Of a DNA stretch of 5,802 nt, positions 1 to 5,080 are shown in pieces. The number at the start of each line of letters is the position of its first letter. The stretch's first letter is position 1. The notes below the pieces were generated by a model. It ran no database searches, was not told where the DNA came from, and was given only the letters and a program-made list of their open reading frames with translations. The stretch spans positions 1 through 5,802 of the forward strand of contig JAYVOC010000084.1 in the NCBI GenBank assembly GCA_043758125.1, given 5' to 3'. This stretch comes from JANXSD01 sp043758125. GTDB lineage: Bacteria; Bacteroidota; Bacteroidia; AKYH767-A; OLB10. A program made the position numbers and the translations under genes.

Positions 1-106
1 ATGCACGTAGATTTCCTGGTGTGCGGTGTTGCCATTCTATAACCTGACATAATTCACCATTAATACGGAGAACTGTTCCTAAGTGTACATCGCTCGTAGT
101 AGCCAT
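1..106 (-). CDS. efp: Elongation factor P, amino-terminal fragment (cut by window edge)
   Basis: EF-P binds between the P and E sites of a stalled ribosome and promotes peptide-bond formation at polyproline stretches. Only the first 35 codons are visible; the rest lies beyond position 1. The protein begins MATTSDVHLGTVLRINGEL, which matches the usual EF-P opening (MATT-D-x-x-x-G, then the first strands of the KOW-like domain I). It continues to the loop HRTPGNLRA, which aligns with the E. coli loop VKPGKGQA. The residue that E. coli EF-P carries as beta-lysylated Lys34 is Asn32 here. The ATG at 106-104 has an A/T-rich leader without Shine-Dalgarno. The gene follows rplI on the same strand, with a terminator between them. 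Recognition of the family is secure although the piece is short; the state of the rest of the gene cannot be judged. Confidence 0.88.
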   Translation of the reverse strand, partial: MATTSDVHLGTVLRINGELCQVIEWQHRTPGNLRA

Positions 107-123
107 TGAAATATTTTTTTGCT

Positions 124-159
124 AAAATAAAGAAGGCAGAGTTAATAAACCCTGCCTTC
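124..159 (-). terminator. Intrinsic terminator after rplI
   Basis: Positions 132-143 and 148-159 form a 12-bp stem with a 4-base loop. On the plus strand one position is an A-C mismatch (140/151), but in minus-strand RNA the same pair is G-U, so the helix is unbroken only in that direction. It is followed on the minus strand by TTTATTTT (131-124). It lies 21 bases past the rplI stop and should end the rpsF-rpsR-rplI transcript. It also lies only about 25 bases before the efp start on the same strand. Confidence 0.85.
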
Positions 160-180
160 AAATATTAATTATAATAAGAA

Positions 181-627
181 TTAACCTTCTATTACTTCGA
201 AATTCAGTTTCGCGTGAATGTCTCTGTGAACGATAATTTCTGCAGTATAAGTACCAGTTTTTTTAACATGATCCTCAGGCATTAATACTTGCTTTTTGTC
301 GATAACATAACCCATTTTCTTTAACATATCAACCAACTGTTGTGATGTTACCGAACCAAATAATTTACCATTCTCACCCACTTTTACTGGGATATTTAAT
401 GTTACACTTTCTAAAGCTGCAACTAATTTAGTAGCATCATTACGAATTTTATCAAGTTTATGCGAACGTTGTTTAACAACTTCAGCATGCACTTTTCTAT
501 TCGTTTCGCTCGCTATTATTGCCATTCCTTGTGGAATGAGATAATTCAAACCAAAGCCATTCTTCACTTTAACGATATCGTCAGCGTAGCCTAAGTTTTT
601 TACGTCTTGTTTAAGGATTATTTCCAT
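181..627 (-). CDS. rplI: Large ribosomal subunit protein bL9
   Basis: bL9 binds 23S rRNA at the base of the L1 stalk and reaches out from the subunit; it helps keep the reading frame. The 148-residue length is the normal family length. Residues 1-50 form the rRNA-binding amino-terminal domain, opening MEIILKQDVKNLG and carrying the signature NGFGLNYLIPQGMA (23-36). A long Lys/Arg-rich connecting helix follows (about 41-75), then the carboxy-terminal domain (about 80-148) with LFGSVTSQQ at 89-97. One oddity: the signature normally reads G-[YF]-[AG]-R-N-Y-L-I-P, and here the Arg is Leu27 (codon TTG). The gene is last in rpsF-rpsR-rplI, 11 bases after rpsR, and is followed by a terminator. The start ATG (627-625) has no Shine-Dalgarno. 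Confidence 0.97.
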   Translation of the reverse strand: MEIILKQDVKNLGYADDIVKVKNGFGLNYLIPQGMAIIASETNRKVHAEVVKQRSHKLDKIRNDATKLVAALESVTLNIPVKVGENGKLFGSVTSQQLVDMLKKMGYVIDKKQVLMPEDHVKKTGTYTAEIIVHRDIHAKLNFEVIEG

Positions 628-638
628 TTTTTACGAGC

Positions 639-911
639 TTATTTAAACAAGTCAGTTACGTATGGCATGATTGCGATGTGGCGCGCACGTTTGATAGCTT
701 GCCCAACTTTACGCTGATACTTCAATGAAGTGCCTGTTAGGCGGCGTGGAAGGACTTTTCCTTGTTCGTTTACAAATTTTGTTAAGAAAGTTGCATCCTT
801 ATAATCGATGTATTTGATGCCTAATTTTTTGAATCGACAGTACTTTTTCTTTTGTACCTCTACTGCCGGAGGGTTCAGATACCGGATTTCTCCAGAATTG
901 TGATTTGCCAT
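639..911 (-). CDS. rpsR: Small ribosomal subunit protein bS18
   Basis: bS18 forms a heterodimer with bS6 on the central domain (platform) of 16S rRNA. The 90-residue protein has the family signature from I35 to G60 (IDYKDATFLTKF, then RRLTGTS at 56-62) and the basic tail KYQRKVGQAIKRARHIA (64-80). It has a single Cys (C25) and no zinc-binding Cys set. The amino-terminal stretch of about 20 residues rich in Asn and Pro is variable in this family. The gene sits 15 bases after rpsF and 11 bases before rplI, as in many bacteria. In Bacteroidota, bS18 together with bS6 and bS21 has been reported to help hold the 16S 3' tail and hide the anti-Shine-Dalgarno, which fits the leaders seen here. No Shine-Dalgarno precedes ATG 911-909. 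Confidence 0.97.
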   Translation of the reverse strand: MANHNSGEIRYLNPPAVEVQKKKYCRFKKLGIKYIDYKDATFLTKFVNEQGKVLPRRLTGTSLKYQRKVGQAIKRARHIAIMPYVTDLFK

Positions 912-926
912 GTTTTTCGGGTTGAG

Positions 927-1289
927 TTAGGATACAGTTGATTCTTCCTGCTTCTTCTGAGCAGCATTTTTTCGCTTTTTCTCGTTATACGTGATAGCGT
1001 GTTTATCGAGAGCAATTGATAGGAAACGCATAATTCGCTCATCCCGTTTATATTCGACTTCCATCTTCGCAATTAGCGTTGGTTCAGATTTGAATTCGAA
1101 TAAGAAGTAGAACCCAGTGTTCTTCTTCTGAATTGGGTAGGCCAGCTTGTGCAATCCCCAATTGTTCTCATGAACAATTATGGCACCGTTATCGGTGAGG
1201 AATTTACGATACTTTGCAACCGCTTCATCTACCTGATCCATAAGGAGAACAGGTGTCATGATAATCACGGTTTCATACTGCTTGGTCAT
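927..1289 (-). CDS. rpsF: Small ribosomal subunit protein bS6
   Basis: bS6 pairs with bS18 on the 30S platform. The 120 residues start with MTKQYETVIIMTP, which is the usual first strand (YE-x-x-x-I-x-x-P). The core motif WGLHKLAYPIQKKNTGFY (44-61) matches W-G-x-[RK]-[KR]-L-A-Y-P-I. The last strand holds ERIMRFLSIALDK (84-96). A charged tail of about 20 residues (Lys/Glu/Gln) ends the protein and is probably disordered. The gene is first in the rpsF-rpsR-rplI operon; its promoter and a short leader lie just upstream at 1290-1370. The start ATG (1289-1287) is preceded by a run of seven A residues rather than a Shine-Dalgarno. I did not find the conserved CCG-bulged bS6:bS18-binding leader motif known from other phyla. 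Confidence 0.97.
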   Translation of the reverse strand: MTKQYETVIIMTPVLLMDQVDEAVAKYRKFLTDNGAIIVHENNWGLHKLAYPIQKKNTGFYFLFEFKSEPTLIAKMEVEYKRDERIMRFLSIALDKHAITYNEKKRKNAAQKKQEESTVS

Positions 1290-1317
1290 ACTTGGTTTTT
1301 TTAATAATTAATATTTA

Positions 1318-1335
1318 TCCTTTTTTAGAAAGGGA
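1318..1335 (-). promoter_or_regulatory. Small hairpin in the rpsF leader
   Basis: In minus-strand RNA, TCC(C)TTT (1335-1329) can pair with AAAGGA (1323-1318) around the loop CTAAA, leaving one bulged C. If transcription starts about 4-8 bases after the -7 box, the hairpin sits at the very 5' end of the mRNA. It could protect the end of the transcript or be part of bS6:bS18 autoregulation. The stem is short and A-U rich, so it may be chance. Confidence 0.3.
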
Positions 1336-1338
1336 CTG

Positions 1339-1370
1339 CAAATTTAAGGATTTATCTTACACAAAACCAA
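1339..1370 (-). promoter_or_regulatory. Bacteroidota sigma-A promoter of rpsF-rpsR-rplI
   Basis: The minus strand carries TAAATTTG at 1346-1339, an exact match to the -7 consensus TAnnTTTG. A TTG at 1370-1368 serves as the -33 element, with 21 bases between the two. Predicted transcription start is near 1330-1335, giving a leader of about 45 bases before the rpsF ATG. A second TTG (1364-1362) is only 15 bases from the -7 box and fits less well. Confidence 0.75.
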
Positions 1371-1407
1371 CCTTTAAGCTAAAAATTATAAGCACGCTTC
1401 AAATTAC

Positions 1408-2640
1408 TTATTCGTACCGTAATGCCTCAATAGGATCAAGTTTAGCAGCCTTTATTGCAGGATAAATACCTGAAATCAAACCAACAATCAAACACAACGT
1501 TACTCCCATAAACATCCATCCCCATGGTACAATAAAAGTTCCACTCATCGATAACGAAAGTAAATTGCCTATGATAATCCCAAATAAAATTCCCAAAAGC
1601 CCACCCATTTGACAAATAACAATTGCTTCAGTAATGAATTGATCTCTAATGTTTTTTTGTGTTGCCCCAAGAGATTTGCGAATACCTATTTCCCGAGTTC
1701 GTTCAGTTACTGAAACAAGCATGATATTCATCAATCCAATTGCAGCTCCAATAAGAGTTATGACTCCAATTATTACTGCCGCTGCTCTGAGGTAAACTAA
1801 TTGCCCAAAAAGTAAATTTGACAATGCATCACTTTTTGTGATTTCAAAGGAATCCTCTTGGCCAATCGGATCTTTACGTACACTTCTCATCGAACTAGTT
1901 GCTTCGCCAACTGCTGGTTCGATATCCGACACTTGATCAACTTTAACAGTGATAGAGTAGGAGGTTTGGTCGGTTGCATAATACTGCTTTACATTCGACA
2001 ATGGCAACAAACAAATTTTATCGCCACCAAATCCCATACTGGATCCCTTCTCTTTCAAGGTGCCAATTACTAAGTATTTTGCGTTTCCTACATTCACAAT
2101 TTTGTCAATGGGGTCGGTGTTGATAAATAGCTTTTCTACAAGTTCTTTCCCTAAAATGCAAACACGATTCCCAAGTTCTAAATCTGATTTCGAAAAATTT
2201 CGACCTTCAGCAACAGCGTAGCCTGAAACATCAAGATAGTTTTCATCTGCACCCATTACCAAAATATTGGGATTTGATTTTTGAGATTCAAATTTTAATG
2301 TAGCAACTTGTGTAGCGATGGTTGAAACGGAAACTTTACCATCGAAGTTCATTCTTTCAGAAAAAGTTAAAGCATCATTATAGGTGATTTTTTTATGTTT
2401 CTTACTACGTTTTACGTTATTTCCCATTCGAATATTCATCCCTGAATTTCTGATGGTAAATGAATTGGAACCCATTGAAGAAAACGAGCTACTGATAGAA
2501 GCTTTTATGGCATCTATGGAGGTTAATATACCAACTAGCGCCATAATTCCAAAAGCAATTATCAACACTGTTAATACTGTTCTTAAGGATTGGCTTCTGA
2601 TGGCTTGAAGCGAAATTTTAATATTTTCTTTGGTCGTCAC
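1408..2640 (-). CDS. ABC transporter permease, MacB/FtsX family
   Basis: This is an inner-membrane subunit of a MacB/LolC-type ABC system; such systems work as mechanotransmission pumps on periplasmic substrates and need a separate or fused ATPase. From a GTG at 2640 it has 410 residues. In that numbering a first membrane helix spans about 20-43 (VLTVLIIAFGIMALVGILT), followed by a periplasmic MacB-type domain (about 45-270; SSMGSNSF at 54-61). Three helices of the FtsX domain follow at about 285-312, 335-362 and 373-397. The conserved cytoplasmic motif ERTREIGIRKSLGAT is at 313-327 and the typical end YPAIKAAKLDPIEALRYE closes the protein. An in-frame TTG at 2697 would add 19 residues, but homologues usually begin close to KENIKISLQAIR, so GTG is preferred. 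No ATPase or membrane-fusion partner is in the window. The substrate is unknown. Confidence 0.9.
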   Translation of the reverse strand: MTTKENIKISLQAIRSQSLRTVLTVLIIAFGIMALVGILTSIDAIKASISSSFSSMGSNSFTIRNSGMNIRMGNNVKRSKKHKKITYNDALTFSERMNFDGKVSVSTIATQVATLKFESQKSNPNILVMGADENYLDVSGYAVAEGRNFSKSDLELGNRVCILGKELVEKLFINTDPIDKIVNVGNAKYLVIGTLKEKGSSMGFGGDKICLLPLSNVKQYYATDQTSYSITVKVDQVSDIEPAVGEATSSMRSVRKDPIGQEDSFEITKSDALSNLLFGQLVYLRAAAVIIGVITLIGAAIGLMNIMLVSVTERTREIGIRKSLGATQKNIRDQFITEAIVICQMGGLLGILFGIIIGNLLSLSMSGTFIVPWGWMFMGVTLCLIVGLISGIYPAIKAAKLDPIEALRYE

Positions 2641-2737
2641 GGCTTCAAAGTTAAGCAACAAGATTGCTCTAATAGAATTATTTTGCGGAAATGCCAAAAA
2701 TCATCTCTCAATCGTATGATTAACATAATATTTTCCG

Positions 2738-2745
2738 TAAACTTG
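2738..2745 (+). promoter_or_regulatory. Possible -7 box of the CC-x-KG protein gene
   Basis: TAAACTTG differs from TAnnTTTG at one base and lies 32 bases before the ATG at 2778. No TTG stands at the expected -33 spacing, so the call is weak. The intergenic stretch 2641-2777 must also hold the promoter of the divergent permease, whose best -7-like match is TACGATTG (2716-2709, minus), again one base off. Confidence 0.3.
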
Positions 2746-2777
2746 CGTTTCAAAATCTAAATATCAAAAAAATTATC

Positions 2778-3029
2778 ATGAAAAAAATATTCGTTATAGT
2801 AAGTTTCTTATTGGCTTGTTCATCAGGAATTGTTTCAGCTCAGTCTGAAAAACCTGCAACAGCTACTAAAGCTCAAGCGGCATCAACCGATAAGAAATCG
2901 GAAAAAGCATGTTGCAAAAAAGGGGGAGAAGCATCGAAATCTTGTACTGATAAAGGAGCAAAATCTTCGTGCTGTTCAAAAGGACATTCTGAAGTAAAGT
3001 CAGAAAAACCAACTGAGACAAAAAAATAA
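2778..3029 (+). CDS. Small exported Lys/Cys-rich protein with two CC-x-KG motifs
   Basis: I recognise no named family. The 83 residues begin with a clear export signal: MKK, then a hydrophobic core (4-13). Cleavage is plausible after VSA (A21). LLAC at 11-14 is a near-lipobox, so a lipoprotein anchored at Cys14 is the alternative. The rest is low-complexity and hydrophilic (Lys, Ser, Ala, Glu, Thr). It has five Cys: CCKKG (45-49), a lone C56, and CCSKG (65-69) followed by His70. Paired cysteines in a flexible exported peptide suggest soft-metal binding or redox buffering; that is inference. Small Lys/Cys-rich exported proteins of this look occur in other Bacteroidota. Coding is supported by the intact reading frame, the signal peptide and a terminator 14 bases after the stop. 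It has no same-strand neighbour and is divergent from the ABC permease. Confidence 0.8.
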   Translation: MKKIFVIVSFLLACSSGIVSAQSEKPATATKAQAASTDKKSEKACCKKGGEASKSCTDKGAKSSCCSKGHSEVKSEKPTETKK

Positions 3030-3042
3030 GTTCTAATAATTT

Positions 3043-3075
3043 AAAAAAAATCCCGAAGTAATTCGGGATTTTTTT
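3043..3075. terminator. Bidirectional intrinsic terminator
   Basis: TCCCGAA (3051-3057) pairs with TTCGGGA (3062-3068) around the loop GTAA. The stem is flanked by an 8-base A run on the left (3043-3050) and a 7-base T run on the right (3069-3075). It therefore ends transcripts in both directions: the CC-x-KG gene (plus, stop at 3027-3029) and the convergent nucleotidase gene (minus, stop at 3091). Confidence 0.93.
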
Positions 3076-3090
3076 ATTTACATTAAAATC

Positions 3091-3789
3091 TTACAATAAG
3101 GCAATTAATTCATCTAAACTTTTTATAGTAATCACATTTTCATTATTATTTGTATTATCGTAAGAAGACAAATAAATAGATTTCATTCCTGCACTTATTG
3201 CACCCATTATATCAGTTTGGTATGTGTCGCCTACCATTAAGCAATTATCAATGCTTTGCGCACCACTTTTATTTACAGCATAGTGAAAAATTGCAGGATC
3301 AGGCTTGTTAATTCCGATTTCTTCAGAGATAAAAACGTGATCAAAATAATCAACAATACTTGATTCTTTTAATTTAATGTATTGAGATTCGCTAAAACCA
3401 TTGGTTATAATCGACAAATTATAGCGCCCGTGAAGGTGCGAAAGAATATTTTTTGCACCAGGAATTAGATGTTGTTTGTAAGGTGTACGTTCAACAAATT
3501 TGTCTGCAATAATTAATGCTTTATCCTGATCGTGAATATTAAAGTCTTGTAACGTATGAATGAATCGATGCAATCTTACAGCATCTTTTCCAATTTGATT
3601 TTCCGCATAAAGTCCCCATAATCGTTCATTGTGTTTTCTATATTGAATATGAAATTCTTTGAAAGAGGGGATGCCTAATTCTTCTAATTCCATCTCTGTA
3701 AAAAGCTCATTCAAACTTTCCTCCGAATTTTTATCTGTATCCCACAGTGTATGATCAAGATCGAAAAAGATGTGTGTAATATTTTTCAT
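3091..3789 (-). CDS. yjjG: HAD-superfamily nucleotidase, YjjG type
   Basis: This is a 232-residue HAD phosphatase of the YjjG (non-canonical pyrimidine nucleotidase) group. E. coli YjjG is a cytosolic 5'-nucleotidase active on dUMP, dTMP and analogues such as 5-fluoro-dUMP. Motif I is FFDLDHTLWD, with nucleophile Asp10 and acid/base Asp12. Motif II is SIITNG with Thr129. The motif III Lys is K162 in GINKPDPAIF, and motif IV is GDTYQTDI with Asp188 and Asp193. A helical cap (about 20-100) contains ERLWGLYAENQIGKDAVRL, which matches the cap of YjjG. SESQYIKLK and FDHVFISEEIG are further group features. The ATG at 3789 overlaps the stop of the membrane-protein gene (ATGA), so translation is probably coupled. 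It is the last gene of its cluster, before a strong terminator. Family is sure; the exact substrate is inferred. Confidence 0.88.
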   Translation of the reverse strand: MKNITHIFFDLDHTLWDTDKNSEESLNELFTEMELEELGIPSFKEFHIQYRKHNERLWGLYAENQIGKDAVRLHRFIHTLQDFNIHDQDKALIIADKFVERTPYKQHLIPGAKNILSHLHGRYNLSIITNGFSESQYIKLKESSIVDYFDHVFISEEIGINKPDPAIFHYAVNKSGAQSIDNCLMVGDTYQTDIMGAISAGMKSIYLSSYDNTNNNENVITIKSLDELIALL

Positions 3790-4361
3790 TTATTTATTTT
3801 ATGTTGTAAATCTTGTAAGGTAGAAGCATGAAATATTTCAAACATAGTTAACATAAACGCTGACCAAAAAACTAACGACACAAACATATAAAGCAATATT
3901 TTTCTTCTGTTGTCAACTAAGCTGTTTGCGATGATTGTTCCAATTGGAATAGATAATATTATTGGAGTAAGAAATGCTATACCATAAAGACCATATTTTT
4001 TCCAAATTTTAACAATACTTCTATTTCTTCTCGTGAATATTTTCTTTGGCTCAGATTTTTTTTCAATGTATTCATAATGTATATCAAGGACTTGATCAAC
4101 ATCTGCAACCGGACTAGAAAATGGTTCTGATTTCACAAATGCTAATTTTACTTTGTGATTAAATCGATGCCAAATAGAAATAATCGTACGAGAAAAATAA
4201 GTGAAAACTATTACGCCTAACATTCCGCCTAAAACACAATAAAAAATTGTTTCTACAAACGAAAATTCATAGCGTTGATCGTAATATGCAAATGACGGTC
4301 CTGCAACAAATTTAACACTGCTCAAAAGTATAACTAGGATAATTTTTCCCAGTTGGTTCAT
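3786..4361 (-). CDS. Uncharacterised four-helix membrane protein
   Basis: I do not recognise a named family. The 191 residues show four hydrophobic segments: about 5-22, 36-57, 124-148 and 154-175. Between the second and third lies a soluble, charged loop of about 65 residues (Lys/Glu/Arg rich, 60-120). The first half has FVAGPSFAYY and LGGMLGVIVFTYFSR, and the third helix reads YGLYGIAFLTPIILSIPIG. The G-x-x-G-I-A-x-L-T-P and P-I-G-T pattern faintly resembles the small multidrug export and DedA-like families; this is a weak likeness, not an assignment. The gene begins 59 bases after upp with no promoter or terminator that I can see, and its TGA overlaps the ATG of the nucleotidase gene. Start ATG 4361-4359 has an A/T-rich leader. 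That it is a real gene is well supported; its function is unknown. Confidence 0.85.
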   Translation of the reverse strand: MNQLGKIILVILLSSVKFVAGPSFAYYDQRYEFSFVETIFYCVLGGMLGVIVFTYFSRTIISIWHRFNHKVKLAFVKSEPFSSPVADVDQVLDIHYEYIEKKSEPKKIFTRRNRSIVKIWKKYGLYGIAFLTPIILSIPIGTIIANSLVDNRRKILLYMFVSLVFWSAFMLTMFEIFHASTLQDLQHKINK

Positions 4362-4420
4362 GATAACATCTAATTAATATTGGTATTTTATATTTTTTTT
4401 CTTGTAAAGTATTTCCTTGA

Positions 4421-5068
4421 TTACAATTTAATTCCAAAAGCTAAATCTCCTGCATCACCAAGTCCTGGAACGATATAACCTTGTGCCGTTAATTCTTCAT
4501 CAATAGCTGCAATCCAAATAGTAACTTCTTCAGGCAAATGTTTTTTTAAATATTCCACACCTTGAGTACTTGCTAATGCAGCTACGATATGTGTATGCTT
4601 AGGTTTCCCTTTTTCCATCATTGCTTTAAATGTAACTACCATGGAAGCGCCAGTAGCAAGCATTGGATCTGCTAATATTAATATCCGATTATCTAATGAA
4701 GGCGAACTAAGGTAATCTAAATGGATTTCAAACGACCCATCTTTATGATGCTTTCGGTATGCCGAGACAAATGCATTATCAGCATGATCAAAATAATTTA
4801 AAATTCCTTGATGTAAAGGCAAACCTGCTCTTAAGATTGTCGCTACAACTGGTTGTTCTGCTAAAACAGGTACGGGTGATATACCTAATGGAGTCACCAC
4901 TTCCTTAATAATATATGGAAGTACTTTGCTAATTTCTACAGCAGCAATCTCTCCAATTCGTTCTAAATTTCTTCTGAAACGCATTCGATCATTTTGCACT
5001 TCAATATCACGTATCTCAGCAATAAATTGATTGATGATAGAATTTGATTCACTTAAAACATGCACCAT
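4421..5068 (-). CDS. upp: Uracil phosphoribosyltransferase
   Basis: Upp converts uracil and PRPP to UMP and pyrophosphate, the main step of uracil salvage, in the cytoplasm. The 215 residues are close to the family length (208 in E. coli). The class I PRTase PRPP loop is ILADPMLATGAS (131-142), matching the E. coli VDPMLATGGS. TILRAGLPL (77-85) is the PPi-binding region, and the uracil-binding end GYIVPGLGDAGDLAFG (197-212) is almost identical to the E. coli GYIIPGLGDAGD. RFRRNLERIGE (30-40) matches the amino-terminal RxxLxRIGE-like element. The start ATG (5068-5066) lies 12 bases after the stop of the reductase gene, so they are probably co-transcribed. No uracil permease is next to it; an unknown membrane protein takes that place. 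No Shine-Dalgarno is present. Confidence 0.96.
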   Translation of the reverse strand: MVHVLSESNSIINQFIAEIRDIEVQNDRMRFRRNLERIGEIAAVEISKVLPYIIKEVVTPLGISPVPVLAEQPVVATILRAGLPLHQGILNYFDHADNAFVSAYRKHHKDGSFEIHLDYLSSPSLDNRILILADPMLATGASMVVTFKAMMEKGKPKHTHIVAALASTQGVEYLKKHLPEEVTIWIAAIDEELTAQGYIVPGLGDAGDLAFGIKL

Positions 5069-5080
5069 TTGCTATTTATT

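Noticed and set aside
157..164. Near match to a -7 box (AATATTTG, minus) that might drive efp
   Set aside because: The first base is wrong, no -33 TTG is at the right spacing, and the start would fall inside the terminator stem.
875..1072. A 65-codon minus-strand open frame overlapping rpsR and rpsF
   Set aside because: It runs through the coding sequence of two secure ribosomal genes in another frame and its product resembles nothing; it is a shadow.
1376..1399. Possible hairpin (AAGC/GCTT) after the permease stop as a terminator
   Set aside because: Only four base pairs with either a 2-base or a long loop and no T run in the right place; not a credible terminator.
1858..2608. Two plus-strand open frames (1858-2073 and 2384-2608) opposite the permease
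   Set aside because: Both are antisense to a well-conserved MacB/FtsX permease, with no family features, promoter or terminator of their own.
2646..2653. Exact TAnnTTTG match (TAACTTTG, minus) just before the permease GTG
   Set aside because: It has no TTG at a suitable distance and would place the transcription start at or inside the start codon; the match is short enough to arise by chance in AT-rich DNA.
4362..4420. Possible promoter or terminator in the gap between upp and the membrane gene
   Set aside because: The gap is AT-rich with an A/T run, but has neither a stem-loop nor a TAnnTTTG with a matching TTG; read as a plain operon spacer.
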